Of a DNA stretch of 64,000 bases, positions 46,934 to 56,102 are shown in pieces (position 1 is the stretch's first letter; each line of letters starts with the position of its first letter). This DNA is from Roseomonas haemaphysalidis (GTDB taxonomy: Bacteria; Pseudomonadota; Alphaproteobacteria; Acetobacterales; Acetobacteraceae). Position numbers and translations under genes: made by a program. The DNA lies in contig NZ_CP061177.1 in the NCBI RefSeq assembly GCF_017355405.1, positions 3,594,501-3,658,500 on the forward strand. Direction: 5' to 3'. The notes below the pieces were generated by a model. That model had not been told where the DNA came from. It was given only the letters and a program-made list of their open reading frames with translations, and ran no database searches.

Positions 46934-46986
46934 CTATCGGATTTCCAGATGGAACCTAACTTTGATCCTGCCGTCTATCAGATAGA
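46933..46986. promoter_or_regulatory. LysR operator candidates
   Basis: TCTATC-A-GATAGA (46974-46986) is a perfect palindrome. A half copy, TCTATCGGAT, starts at 46933 on the LysR start codon itself. The spacing suggests one regulatory and one autorepression site. Confidence 0.5.
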
Positions 46987-47022
46987 AAGGCTGCATTCGA
47001 CCACATCGAGAGTGCCTTCATC

Positions 47023-47475
47023 ATGCGCAGCGTCGCCGACCGTATCCGCCACACCCTGATGTTCGAGCTGATCGGGCTCGTGCTGCTGCTGCCGCTGGGC
47101 AACTGGGTGTTCGGCATCCCGGTGGCCGACATGGGCGTGATCGGCGTCGCCAGCGCCACCGTCGCCGCCGGCTGGAACTACGCGTATAACCTGGGCTTCG
47201 ACCGCATCATGCAGCGTCTGACCGGCAGCACCCGCAAGTCGGTGCCCGTGCGGGTCCTGCACGCCGTGGCCTTCGAGGGCGGGCTGCTGGTGCTGCTGCT
47301 GCCGCCCATCGCTTGGTACCTGGGGCTGACGCTGTGGCAGGCCTTCGTGATGGATCTCTCCATCGCCGCCTTCTACGTCGCCTACGCCTTCCTGTTTAAT
47401 CTGGCCTACGACCACATCTTCCCGGTACCCGCCGCGAAGCAGGCCCCGGAAGGCGCCCTCCCCGCCCGCGGCTGA
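47023..47475 (+). CDS. PACE family efflux transporter
   Basis: 150 aa with four membrane helices in two tandem bacterial-transmembrane-pair units: RIRHTLMFELIGLVLLLPLGNWVFG, then VRVLHAVAFEGGLLVLLLPPIAWYLG. Both units have the conserved R-x-x-H-x-x-x-FE core. PACE proteins (AceI type) export biocides such as chlorhexidine and probably short diamines. It is transcribed away from its presumed LysR regulator. DUF427 follows 18 bp later. Confidence 0.85.
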   Translation: MRSVADRIRHTLMFELIGLVLLLPLGNWVFGIPVADMGVIGVASATVAAGWNYAYNLGFDRIMQRLTGSTRKSVPVRVLHAVAFEGGLLVLLLPPIAWYLGLTLWQAFVMDLSIAAFYVAYAFLFNLAYDHIFPVPAAKQAPEGALPARG

Positions 47476-47493
47476 ACCTCCGAGGAGCGTGCC

Positions 47494-47844
47494 ATGAAGA
47501 CCCCAGGCCCCGACCATCCCATCACCGTCGCGCGGGAAACCGCCCGCGTCACCGTCACCGCCGGCGGCCGCGTGCTGGCCGACACCCAGGGCGCCCTGAC
47601 CCTGCGCGAGGCCAGCTACCCGCCTGTCCACTACATCCCGCGCGCCGATGCCGAGATGGCGCTGCTGGACCGCACCGATCGCAGCACCCACTGCCCCTAC
47701 AAGGGCGATGCTTCCTACTTCAGCATCCCCGGCGCGCCCAACGCGGTGTGGAGCTACGAGACGCCCTTTCCGGCGGTGGCGGAAATCGCGGGCTACCTCG
47801 CCTTTTATCCGGACAAGGTGGAGATCAGCGCCACGCCGTTGTGA
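47494..47844 (+). CDS. DUF427 family protein
   Basis: 116 aa. RVTVTAGGRVLADTQGALTLREASYPPVHYIPRADAEM, then HCPYKGDASYFSI and AWSYE-like SYETP, are the DUF427 core, a small beta fold with conserved CPYKG and YF. Function unknown; it often stands as a single domain. It follows the PACE gene with a GAGGAG ribosome site and probably shares its transcript, ended by the element at 47852. Confidence 0.9.
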   Translation: MKTPGPDHPITVARETARVTVTAGGRVLADTQGALTLREASYPPVHYIPRADAEMALLDRTDRSTHCPYKGDASYFSIPGAPNAVWSYETPFPAVAEIAGYLAFYPDKVEISATPL

Positions 47845-47851
47845 CCGGGGT

Positions 47852-48010
47852 AAAGGCTGGGGGAATGAATTCCCCCAGACCCCTATCTTCTTTCTGATCC
47901 ATGACATCGCGCTGTCTTCGACGGGGGCGCGACACGGCACCACGGCCACTCGCGGAAGCCAGACAGAAAAAAAGAAGGGGGCTCGGGGGAATGCATTCCC
48001 CCGACCTTCC
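47852..48010. repeat. paired-hairpin intergenic element, copy 2
   Basis: Left half: CTGGGGGAATGAATTCCCCCAG, then ACCCCTATCTTCTTTCTG. Right half on the other strand: TCGGGGGAATGCATTCCCCCGA, then GCCCCCTTCTTTTTTTCTG. It lies between DUF427 and radA, which are co-directional. The left half would end the DUF427 transcript. Confidence 0.7.
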
Positions 48011-48047
48011 CTACCGCCTGTGCGTGGTTTGTTCTATCATCCGCCAC

Positions 48048-49487
48048 ATGGCCAAACCCGTTTCCCGCTTCGTCTGCCAGAACTGCGGCGCCGTCACGCC
48101 CAAGTGGCAGGGGCGCTGCGACACCTGCGGCGCCTGGAACACCATCACCGAGGAAACCACCGAGGTCCGCGCCCCCGGCCCCGCCGGCAAGAGCGCGGGC
48201 GGGCGCAAAATCGAGTTCGTCGCCCTCAAGGGCCGCGCCGAGCCGCCGCCGCGCACCCGCACGGGCATGGACGAGCTGGACCAGGTGCTGGGCGGCGGCT
48301 TCGTGCCGGGCTCGGTGGTGCTGGTGGGCGGCGACCCGGGCATCGGCAAGTCCACCATCCTGTTGCAGGCGGCGGCGCGCGTGGCGTCCGCCGGCAAGCG
48401 GGTGCTGTACATCTCGGGCGAGGAGGCGATCGACCAGGTGCGCATGCGCGCGCAGCGGCTGGGGCTCGCGGAAAGCCCGCTGGGCCTCGCCGCCGCCACC
48501 AGCCTGCGCGACATCGCGGCCTCCCTGGAGGAGGAGCGCAACGCGACGCTGGTGATCATCGATTCGATCCAGACCGTCTGGCTGGACAGCCTGGAAGCCG
48601 CGCCCGGCACCGTCAGCCAGGTGCGCGCCTGCGCCGCCGAATTGACCCGGCTGGCCAAGACGCGCGGCTTCACGGTGGTGCTGGTCGGCCATGTCACCAA
48701 GGAGGGCACGCTGGCCGGCCCCCGCGTGCTGGAGCACATGGTGGACGCCACGCTGTATTTCGAAGGCGACCGCGGCCACCAGTTCCGCATTCTGCGCGCC
48801 GTCAAGAACCGCTTCGGTGCCACCGACGAGATCGGCGTCTTCGAGATGACGGATCGCGGGCTGGTCGAGGTGTCCAACCCCTCCGCGCTGTTCCTGGCGG
48901 AGCGGCGGGGCAACATCTCCGGCAGCGCGGTCTTCGCCGGCATGGAAGGGTCGCGGCCGGTCCTGGTCGAGATCCAGGTGCTGCTGTCGCCCTCCGCCAA
49001 TGGCGGCTCGCCGCGGCGGCAGGTGGTGGGCTGGGATTCCGGGCGGCTGGCCATGCTGATGGCGGTGCTGGAGTCCCGCGCCCGCGTCGGGCTCGGGCAG
49101 AACGACGTCTACCTCAACGTCGCCGGCGGCCTGCGCGTCACCGAGCCGGCGGCCGACCTCGCGGTGGCGGCGGCGCTGATCTCGGCCGCGACCGACCGGC
49201 CGACGCCGCCCGACATGGTGTTCTTCGGCGAGGTGGGCCTGTCCGGCGAGGTGCGGCAGGTGGCGCAGTCCGACACCCGGCTGCGGGAGGCCGCCAAGCT
49301 CGGCTTCGCGGCGGCGACGCTGCCCAAGCGCGTCGCGCGGGGCGGCCGCGCGCCCTCCGCGCCTGAAGGTCTGCGGCTGTCCGAGATCGGCCATCTGGCG
49401 GACCTCGTGGCGCCGCTGGCGGCGGGCGACAAGCCGAAGCCCCCGCCGCGCAAGGCAAAGCCGGAGCCTGCAGAAACCGAGGGCTGA
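48048..49487 (+). CDS. radA: DNA repair protein RadA
   Basis: 479 aa from ATG 48048; the longer open frame reads through the repeat element and is not homologous. Four-cysteine zinc finger C10/C13/C24/C27, Walker A GGDPGIGKST (94-103), the RadA-specific KNRFG motif (VKNRFGATDEIG), and a C-terminal Lon-like domain (SGEVRQVAQSDTRLREAAKLGF). It extends strands during recombinational repair. The C-terminal tail is Lys/Pro-rich. Confidence 0.95.
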   Translation: MAKPVSRFVCQNCGAVTPKWQGRCDTCGAWNTITEETTEVRAPGPAGKSAGGRKIEFVALKGRAEPPPRTRTGMDELDQVLGGGFVPGSVVLVGGDPGIGKSTILLQAAARVASAGKRVLYISGEEAIDQVRMRAQRLGLAESPLGLAAATSLRDIAASLEEERNATLVIIDSIQTVWLDSLEAAPGTVSQVRACAAELTRLAKTRGFTVVLVGHVTKEGTLAGPRVLEHMVDATLYFEGDRGHQFRILRAVKNRFGATDEIGVFEMTDRGLVEVSNPSALFLAERRGNISGSAVFAGMEGSRPVLVEIQVLLSPSANGGSPRRQVVGWDSGRLAMLMAVLESRARVGLGQNDVYLNVAGGLRVTEPAADLAVAAALISAATDRPTPPDMVFFGEVGLSGEVRQVAQSDTRLREAAKLGFAAATLPKRVARGGRAPSAPEGLRLSEIGHLADLVAPLAAGDKPKPPPRKAKPEPAETEG

Positions 49488-49522
49488 CACGGCGCGGCCG
49501 CACCGGTATAGGCTGGCGCAGC

Positions 49523-50083
49523 ATGACCTGGGTCGATGGCGTTGTCCTCGCGGTGATCGCGCTTTCGGCGCTCATCGCCTATTTCCGTGGCTTCGTGCGG
49601 GAAGTCCTGGGCATCGGCGCCTGGGTGGGCGCCATCGCCTTTGCCCTTTACGCGCAGCCGGTGCTGAAGCCGCTGCTGGCGCGATACCTGTCGCAGGACT
49701 GGCTGGCCGAGATCGCGGCGCTGGGCATCGCCTTTCTGCTGGCGCTGCTGGTGCTGAAGCTGCTCATCGCCTGGTTCGCCGGGCGCGTCCGCCATTCCGT
49801 GCTCGGGGGGGTGGATCGCGCGCTGGGCATCGTCTTCGGCCTCGCGAGAGGTGCTTTCCTTGTCGTGCTCGCCTATATCGTCGGCGGGCTGTTCCTTCCC
49901 ACCCCGGCCACCTGGCCGGAGGCGGTGCGGGACGCCCGGTCGCTGCCGGTGGTGGCGGATGCGGCCCGCGCGGCCGTGTCCCAACTGCCGGTCGAATACC
50001 GCCCACGCCTGCCGGAGCTGCCCGAACGCGGGTTGCCGAGCATGGATGAACTGCTGCGGCCCCCGGCCAGGACACGGTCGTGA
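49523..50083 (+). CDS. cvpA: CvpA family membrane protein
   Basis: 186 aa. Four membrane segments, starting WVDGVVLAVIALSALIAYFRGFVREVLGIGAWVGA, the CvpA motif with conserved R-G-F-x-R-E. The C-terminal 60 residues are soluble. In E. coli it is linked to colicin V production and lies upstream of purF, as here. The last 4 nt overlap purF. Confidence 0.9.
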   Translation: MTWVDGVVLAVIALSALIAYFRGFVREVLGIGAWVGAIAFALYAQPVLKPLLARYLSQDWLAEIAALGIAFLLALLVLKLLIAWFAGRVRHSVLGGVDRALGIVFGLARGAFLVVLAYIVGGLFLPTPATWPEAVRDARSLPVVADAARAAVSQLPVEYRPRLPELPERGLPSMDELLRPPARTRS

Positions 50084-51627
50084 GCACGCCTGACATGAGA
50101 TTGCCGGCGGACGCGCCGGTCATGAGGATGCCGATGCACTCCATGCTCACGACCAACCCCTGGGACATCGATTCCGGGGACGACGACCATTTCAAGGAGG
50201 AATGCGGCGTCATCGGCATCTGGAATGCCGCCGATGCCGCGGCGCTGGCCGCCCTCGGCCTGCATGCCCTGCAGCACCGCGGGCAGGAAGCCGCCGGCAT
50301 CGTGGCCTTGTCCGAGAAGGGCGAGTTCAACGCCCACCGCGCCCAGGGACTGGTCGGCGACAACTTCAGCAGCGCCAAGATCATCAACGCCCTGCCCGGC
50401 CGCACCGCCATCGGCCACAACCGCTACGCCACCACCGGCGAGACGGCGCTGCGCAACGTGCAGCCGCTGTATGCCGACTTCGAGTTCGGCGGGCTGGCGG
50501 TCGCCCACAACGGCAACCTGACCAATGCCACGGTGCTGAAGCGCGCGCTGGTGCGCCGCGGCTGCCTGTTCCAAAGCACGACGGATTCCGAGGTCTTCGT
50601 CCACCTCATCGCTATCAGCCTGTATTCCAACGTGGTGGACCGGCTGATCGACGCGCTGAAGCAGGTGCAGGGCGCCTACAGCCTGATCGCGCTGCATGAC
50701 GGCGCGCTGATCGGCGCGCGCGACCCGCTGGGCGTGCGCCCGCTGGTGCTGGGGCGCCTGGGCGCCGCCGAGGGCAATTCCTGGGTGCTGGCCAGCGAGA
50801 CCTGCGCGCTGGACATCGTCGGCGCCGATTTCGTGCGCGACGTGGAGCCCGGCGAGATCGTGGTGATCGACCAGAACGGGCTGCGCTCCATCCGCCCCTT
50901 CGGCCGCACGCAAAGCCGCTTCTGCATCTTCGAATACATCTATTTCGCCCGCCCCGACTCCGTGGTCGAGGGCACGCCGGTCTACGAGACCCGCAAGCGC
51001 ATCGGCGCCGAGCTGTCGCGCGAAAGCGCGGTGGAAGCCGATGTCATCGTGCCCGTGCCGGATTCCGGCGTGCCGGCGGCGATGGGCTACGCGGTGGAAA
51101 GCGGCATTCCCTTTGAGCTGGGCATCATCCGCAACCACTACGTCGGCCGCACCTTCATCGAGCCAACGGACAGCATCCGCCACCTGGGCGTGAAGCTGAA
51201 GCATTCCGCCAACCGCCCGATGATCGAGGGCAAGCGCGTGGTGCTGGTCGACGATTCCATCGTCCGTGGCACCACCTCCCGCAAGATCGTCGAGATGGTG
51301 CGCCAGGCGGGAGCGCGCGAGGTGCACATGCGCATCTCCTCGCCCCCCACCACGCATTCCTGCTTCTACGGCATCGACACGCCGGAGCGCGCCAAGCTGC
51401 TGGCCGCCAACCACGACGTGGAGGAGATGGCCCGCATCATCGGCGCCGACAGCCTCGCCTTCATCTCGCTGGACGGGCTGTACCGGGCGCTGGGCCATGG
51501 CGGGCGCGACGCGCGCAACCCGGGCTACTGCGACGCCTGCTTCACCGGCGACTACGCCATCCCGCTGACCGACATCGTCGGCCATCCGGAGCGCGTGCCC
51601 CAGCTGCTGGCCGCCAACGGTGTCTAA
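50080..51627 (+). CDS. purF: amidophosphoribosyltransferase
   Basis: 515 aa from GTG 50080 (overlap GTGA with cvpA). Nucleophile Cys42 in KEECGVIGI implies a 41-residue propeptide removed in the mature enzyme. GHNRYATTGE and the PRPP-binding VVLVDDSIVRGTTS complete both active sites. Later cysteines (PGYCDACF) fit the iron-sulphur form of PurF. It makes phosphoribosylamine, the first committed purine intermediate. Confidence 0.96.
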   Translation: MSTPDMRLPADAPVMRMPMHSMLTTNPWDIDSGDDDHFKEECGVIGIWNAADAAALAALGLHALQHRGQEAAGIVALSEKGEFNAHRAQGLVGDNFSSAKIINALPGRTAIGHNRYATTGETALRNVQPLYADFEFGGLAVAHNGNLTNATVLKRALVRRGCLFQSTTDSEVFVHLIAISLYSNVVDRLIDALKQVQGAYSLIALHDGALIGARDPLGVRPLVLGRLGAAEGNSWVLASETCALDIVGADFVRDVEPGEIVVIDQNGLRSIRPFGRTQSRFCIFEYIYFARPDSVVEGTPVYETRKRIGAELSRESAVEADVIVPVPDSGVPAAMGYAVESGIPFELGIIRNHYVGRTFIEPTDSIRHLGVKLKHSANRPMIEGKRVVLVDDSIVRGTTSRKIVEMVRQAGAREVHMRISSPPTTHSCFYGIDTPERAKLLAANHDVEEMARIIGADSLAFISLDGLYRALGHGGRDARNPGYCDACFTGDYAIPLTDIVGHPERVPQLLAANGV

Positions 51628-52333
51628 GCCCCTGCAGGGGCGCGTCGCCCTCGTCACCGGCGCCAGCCGCGGCATCGGCGCCGCGCTGGCCGTGGAACTC
51701 GCCCGCCAGGGTGCTCAGTGCGTGCTGATCGCCCGCACCCAGGGCGGGCTGGAGGAAACCGACGACGCCATCCGCGCCGCCGGCGGCCTGCCCGCCACGC
51801 TGCTGCCCTTCGACCTCACCAAGACATCCGAGCAGATCGACAACATCGGCCCCTCGGTCGTCGAGCGCTTCGGGCGGCTCGACATCCTGGTGCACAATGC
51901 GGGCGAGTTGGGCAAGCTGACGCCCGTCGCGCATATCGACCCCAAGGACTGGGCCAACGTGGTGGGCGTCAACCTGACCGCCACCTGGCGCCTGATCCGC
52001 ACCTGCGACCCGCCGCTGCGTGCCTCCGACGCCGGCCGCGCCGTGTTCCTGACCACCGGCCGCGTGCAGCGCCCCAAGGCTTACTGGGGTGCCTATGGCG
52101 CCACCAAGGCGGGCATGGAGCACCTGGTGCAGACCTGGGCTCAGGAGGTCGAGCAGACGCCGCTGCGCGTCAACCTGTTCGACCCCGGCGTGGTCGCCAC
52201 CCGCATGCGCGCCACCGCCATGCCGGGTGAAGATCCGGCGAGCATCGCCCAGCCGGACGACGTCGCCATGGCGATCGCCTCGCTTTGCATGCCAGGTGAG
52301 GCGCGCAACGGGGCGGTGGTGCTGGCGGCCTGA
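51620..52333 (+). CDS. short-chain dehydrogenase/reductase
   Basis: 237 aa from GTG 51620, overlapping the purF stop by 8 nt. NAD(P) motif GASRGIGAAL (15-24), HNAGELG, catalytic TTGRVQ with the usual Ser replaced by Thr/Gly, and YGATK. This YciK-like SDR regularly follows purF in alphaproteobacteria, as I recall. Its substrate is unknown. The catalytic Ser position is not the standard one, so activity is uncertain. Confidence 0.78.
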   Translation: MSKPLQGRVALVTGASRGIGAALAVELARQGAQCVLIARTQGGLEETDDAIRAAGGLPATLLPFDLTKTSEQIDNIGPSVVERFGRLDILVHNAGELGKLTPVAHIDPKDWANVVGVNLTATWRLIRTCDPPLRASDAGRAVFLTTGRVQRPKAYWGAYGATKAGMEHLVQTWAQEVEQTPLRVNLFDPGVVATRMRATAMPGEDPASIAQPDDVAMAIASLCMPGEARNGAVVLAA

Positions 52334-52339
52334 CAAAAG

Positions 52340-52546
52340 AAAGGCCGGGGAAGGAATTTCTCGGACCCCATCTTTCTTCTATCTGTCCGCGAGAGGGCGC
52401 GGTGAGCGCGCCAGAGGTCTTGGACCTCTGGCGACGGATGGTTCAGACCGCGCGGCCCTGAAATATCCGACAGGCGTGACCGAGCCGGCAGCGCTAACTC
52501 GGAGAAGATAGAAGGGGCCTGGGGAATTCCTTCCCCCAGCCTTCCC
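52340..52546. repeat. paired-hairpin intergenic element, copy 3
   Basis: Left half: CCGGGGAAGGAATTTCTCGG, then ACCCCATCTTTCTTCTATCTG. Right half on the other strand: CTGGGGGAAGGAATTCCCCAG, then GCCCCTTCTATCTTC. The longest copy, with a different interior that carries its own CCAGAGGTC/GACCTCTGG hairpin. It separates the convergent SDR and der genes exactly, from stop to stop. Confidence 0.7.
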
Positions 52547-53887
52547 TCAATCCTCGTCCGCATAGGGATTCGTCGTCCCCCGCAGCTGCAGCCGGATCGG
52601 CACGCCCGGCATGTCGAAGGTGTCGCGGAAGCTGTTCACCAGGTAGCGGCGGTAGTCTTCAGGCAGGTCCTCGGCGCGCGGGCCGAAGATCACGATGGTC
52701 GGCGGCCGGGCCTTGGGCATGGTGGCGTAGCGCAGCTTGATGCGGCGGCCATCAGCCAGCGGCGGCTGGTGCTTTTCCAGCGCGCCCTCGAACCAGCGGT
52801 TCAGCTCGCCGGTCGGCACGCGGCGGTTCCAGCGTTCCAGCGTCTCGCGGATCGCCGGCATCAGCTTGTCCACGCCGCGCCCGGTGGCGGCCGACATCGC
52901 CACCACCGTCACGCCCTTGAGCTGCGCGAGCGAGGTCATCAGCGTGTCCTGCACGCCATGGCGGGCGGCGGTGCGGTCCTCCACCGCGTCCCACTTGTTC
53001 AGCGCGATCACCACGGCGCGGCCCTCGCGTTCCGCCAGGCGGGCGATGCGCAGGTCCTGCTCGTCCAGCCCCAGCAGGGCGTCGAGCACCAGCACCGCCA
53101 CCTCGGCCTCCTTCAGCGCGTTGATGGTGGCGCCGACGGACATCTGCTCCAGGCCCTCCACCACCTTGGCCTTTTTGCGCATCCCGGCGGTATCGACGAT
53201 CCGCACGCGGCCGCCCTGGTCGTCGATGAATTCGCTGGTCACCGCATCCCGCGTCAGGCCGGGCTCGGGGCCGGTGATCATCCGTTCCTCGCCCAGCAGG
53301 GTGTTCAGCAGGGTGGACTTGCCGGCATTGGGGCGGCCAACGATGGCCAGCCGCAGCGGGCGGTCCTTCTCGTCTTCCTCCTCCTCCGGCTCCTCCGGCA
53401 GCAGGGCGGCGGCGGTGGAATGCAGGTCCGAGATGCCCTCGCCATGCTCGGCCGAGATCGCCACCGGGTCGCCGAAGCCCAGCTCATAGGCTTCCATCGC
53501 GGCCATGCCGCCATGCCGGCCCTCGGTCTTGTTGGCCACCACCAGCACCGGCGCCTTCTGCCGGCGCAGCCAGGTGGCGAAGGCGCGGTCGGAGGGCGTC
53601 AGCCCCGCCTTGGCATCGATCATGAACAGGATCAGGTCGGCCTGGCGGATGGCGGCCTCGGAGGAAGCCCGCATGCGGCCGGCGACGGTGTCGGGCGGCG
53701 CTTCCTCCAGCCCGGCGGTGTCCAGCAGGAGGACGTCGCGCCCGCCGATCCGCGCCTCGTATTCCTTGAAGTCGCGGGTGACGCCCGGGGTGTCGTCCAC
53801 GATGGCGAGCTTGCGGCGCACCAGGCGGTTGAACAGCGTGGACTTGCCCACATTGGGGCGGCCGATGATGGCGATACGGGGGAGCAT
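52547..53887 (-). CDS. der: GTPase Der
   Basis: 446 aa with two tandem GTPase domains: GRPNVGKST near residue 9 with DTAGLEEAPP, and GRPNAGKST near 185 with DTAGMRKKAKV, then the KH-like domain ending MPKARPPTIVIFGPRAEDLPEDYRRYLVNSFRD. An acidic linker (EEPEEEEDEKDR) joins the two. It is needed for 50S subunit maturation. It lies downstream of bamB in the usual bamB-der order, separated by a large hairpin. Confidence 0.95.
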   Translation of the reverse strand: MLPRIAIIGRPNVGKSTLFNRLVRRKLAIVDDTPGVTRDFKEYEARIGGRDVLLLDTAGLEEAPPDTVAGRMRASSEAAIRQADLILFMIDAKAGLTPSDRAFATWLRRQKAPVLVVANKTEGRHGGMAAMEAYELGFGDPVAISAEHGEGISDLHSTAAALLPEEPEEEEDEKDRPLRLAIVGRPNAGKSTLLNTLLGEERMITGPEPGLTRDAVTSEFIDDQGGRVRIVDTAGMRKKAKVVEGLEQMSVGATINALKEAEVAVLVLDALLGLDEQDLRIARLAEREGRAVVIALNKWDAVEDRTAARHGVQDTLMTSLAQLKGVTVVAMSAATGRGVDKLMPAIRETLERWNRRVPTGELNRWFEGALEKHQPPLADGRRIKLRYATMPKARPPTIVIFGPRAEDLPEDYRRYLVNSFRDTFDMPGVPIRLQLRGTTNPYADED

Positions 53888-53965
53888 GGGCGCGGTTTAA
53901 AGCAGAACGGCGCGTCAGGGAACGAGGCTTCCGCGCATGACGGCCCGGCGGGCGGCCGATGGGGC

Positions 53966-54010
53966 CCCGTGGCGCCCGGGAAAGGCATCGCCTTGCCCGG
54001 GCGCCACGGG
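53966..54010 (-). terminator. large hairpin between bamB and der
   Basis: A perfect 15-bp stem (53966-53980 with 53996-54010) encloses a second AAGGC/GCCTT stem. It lies 7 bp after the bamB stop. No U tract follows. Probably a transcript boundary or attenuator before der. Confidence 0.6.
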
Positions 54011-54017
54011 CGGTCCG

Positions 54018-55346
54018 TTACCCGCGAAAGGCCATCAGCGTCCCGTCATCCGCCAGCAGCACCAGCGTTCCCGCCGCCACGGCCCCCGGCAGGGTGCTGC
54101 CGCCCGGCAGGCGCAGCCGGCCCGTCACGGAACCGGTGGAGGGGTCGATCTGCAGCGCCTCCCCCTTGCTGGATGGCAGGATGATGCGCCCGCCGGCCAT
54201 GAGGGGTGGCCCGAAGCTGGCCGGCTCGTCGTTCTTGTCCTTGCCCGGCGGCGGAGCATTCAGCTCGGTGAGCCACCGCACCCGGCCATCCTCGCGCCCC
54301 AGCGCCGCCAGGTTGCCGGTGCTGCCGATCACGAACACCCAGTCGCCCACCACCAGCGGCGTTTCGGTGCCGCCGATCTCGCGCTCCCACAGCCGCCGGC
54401 CGGAGCGCAGGTCCACGGCCATGGACAGCCCGCCCATGCCGCAGGCGTAGATGCGCCCGCGGTCGATCACCGGCATGCCACGGATGCCGGAAATGTCGCC
54501 CAGCCCGCCCCGGCCATTGGCGAGGCTTTCGCTCCACAACACGCGCCCGTCCTCGGGCCGCAGCGCCAGCAGCTCGCCCGACGGAAAGCCCGCGACCAGG
54601 AAGTCATCCATCACGGCCGGTGCCGGCAGGCCGAGCGGTAGGGCCGGCGCCGCCTGGGCGCGGTGGTTCCAAAGGGTACGGCCATCCTCGGCGGACAGCG
54701 CCATCAGGCGATTGTCCAGCGTGGGCACGAAGATGCGGCCATCCGCCACGGCGGGCGCGCCCCGCATGGGCGAAGGCAGCGACACACGCCAGCGCGGCTG
54801 GCCGGTGCCGGCATCCAGCGCCAGCACCTCGGCCATGCCGGACGCGACGTAGAGGGTGCTGCCGTCAAAGGCGCAGCCGCCGCCCACGGCGCCGACCTCG
54901 TCCTCGGCCGGGCGGGTGTCGAAGCGCCAGCGGCGGCCGCCGCGCGCCAGGTCGAAGGCGGAGACGACGCCATAGGCATCGGCCCCGAACACCGTGCCGC
55001 CGGCGATCACCGGCCCCGCCGTGATGCGGCGGCGGTAGCTGCTGCCGGTGCCGAGCGAGGCGCGCCAGGCCTCGGCCAGCGAGGCACCGAGCGCGGGGTG
55101 GCCGGGCGCATGGGCGGCATTGCCGCTCGGCTGCGCCCAGTCGGCGCGCGCCTCGGCGGGCGGCAGCTCCATGGGGCCGGCGGCGGCCGGGTCGGCTTCC
55201 AGCTCGCGGCGGGCGGCCAGCACGGGCAGGCGCTGGCCGGGCAGCGGCTTCTTGCTTTCGCCGAAGATGGAATCGATGGTGTCGCAGCCCGCCAGGAGGC
55301 CCACGGCCCCCAGCAGCGCGGCGCGGCGCGTCGTGTTCCCGTGCAT
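54018..55346 (-). CDS. bamB: BamB-like outer membrane assembly lipoprotein
   Basis: 442 aa. Lipobox LLAGC at residues 17-21 of the signal peptide, then a PQQ-type eight-bladed propeller (RRITAGPVIAGGTVFGADAYGVVSAFDLARGGRRWRF and repeats of GxVxALDxxTGxxxW). BamB is the propeller subunit of the beta-barrel assembly machine at the inner face of the outer membrane. It lies next to der, the usual neighbour, and 3 bp after a YfgM-like gene. Confidence 0.9.
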   Translation of the reverse strand: MHGNTTRRAALLGAVGLLAGCDTIDSIFGESKKPLPGQRLPVLAARRELEADPAAAGPMELPPAEARADWAQPSGNAAHAPGHPALGASLAEAWRASLGTGSSYRRRITAGPVIAGGTVFGADAYGVVSAFDLARGGRRWRFDTRPAEDEVGAVGGGCAFDGSTLYVASGMAEVLALDAGTGQPRWRVSLPSPMRGAPAVADGRIFVPTLDNRLMALSAEDGRTLWNHRAQAAPALPLGLPAPAVMDDFLVAGFPSGELLALRPEDGRVLWSESLANGRGGLGDISGIRGMPVIDRGRIYACGMGGLSMAVDLRSGRRLWEREIGGTETPLVVGDWVFVIGSTGNLAALGREDGRVRWLTELNAPPPGKDKNDEPASFGPPLMAGGRIILPSSKGEALQIDPSTGSVTGRLRLPGGSTLPGAVAAGTLVLLADDGTLMAFRG

Positions 55347-55349
55347 CGC

Positions 55350-55994
55350 TCAGCCCCCCAATGTCGCGGCCACGCGCCCGGCCCGCTCGCGCACGCCCGG
55401 AGGGGCGGTCACGTCGGCGGCCAGCGCTTCCAGGTTCTTTTTCGCCTCGGCCGGCTGGCCGCGGCGGATGGCGACCAGCGCCTGCAGCTCGCGCGCCGAG
55501 GCACCCCAGGCACCGCCCACCAGCGGCGCCAGCCGGGAATCCAGTGCCGCGGTGTCCTGCGTTTCCAGGCCGTGCAGCGCCCACATCAGGTTGGCGAGGT
55601 CGCGGTACAGCGGCGCGGCGCGGTTGTCCTGCGCCACCTGGTCATACAGCGCCAGCGCGGCATCGCGGTCGCCCGTCTCGGCCTTCAGGGCGGCGGCGCG
55701 CAGCCGCGCCAGGACCTGGTAGCCATCCGGCGCACCCTGGGCCAGGCTGGCGAAGCGGTCGCCGGCGGCCTTCAGGTCGGCGCCCGGCTGCTCGGCGGTG
55801 CGGCTTTCCTGCAGAAAGGCGGCGGCGATCCCGGCGGCCTCGCGCTGCTGGTTCCAGCGCCATGCCTGCCAGCCCCCCACGGCCAGCACCGCCACCAGGG
55901 CGACGCCCCCCAGCAGCGCGCCGTAGCGGACCCAGAGCTTGCGCGCCTGTTCGGCCCGCAGCTCCTCCTTCACCTCGTCGAAGATATCCGGCAA
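55350..55994 (-). CDS. YfgM-like membrane-anchored TPR protein
   Basis: 214 aa. MPDIFDEVKEELRAEQARKLWVRYG, then one membrane helix (residues 24-46), then periplasmic TPR-like repeats (AALKAETGDRDAALALYDQVAQD, LQALVAIRRGQPAEAKKNLEALA). YfgM is an ancillary subunit of the Sec translocon linked with periplasmic chaperones. The order yfgM-bamB-der is conserved. It begins 108 bp after the pyrC stop. Confidence 0.88.
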   Translation of the reverse strand: MPDIFDEVKEELRAEQARKLWVRYGALLGGVALVAVLAVGGWQAWRWNQQREAAGIAAAFLQESRTAEQPGADLKAAGDRFASLAQGAPDGYQVLARLRAAALKAETGDRDAALALYDQVAQDNRAAPLYRDLANLMWALHGLETQDTAALDSRLAPLVGGAWGASARELQALVAIRRGQPAEAKKNLEALAADVTAPPGVRERAGRVAATLGG

Positions 55995-56076
55995 TTCCGG
56001 TCCTCACAGCAGCGCGCGGGGGCGGTCGCCCCCCTGAATAGCGGCGCGGACCATAGCGGGCCGCGGGTCCGGCGTT

Positions 56077-56094
56077 AAGGGCGGGCGGCCCCGC
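56077..56094 (-). terminator. hairpin after pyrC
   Basis: GGGCGGG/CCCGCCC around CGGC, followed on the minus strand by TTAACG. A weak terminator 9 bp after the pyrC stop. Confidence 0.45.
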
Positions 56095-56102
56095 CCCCGC
56101 CT

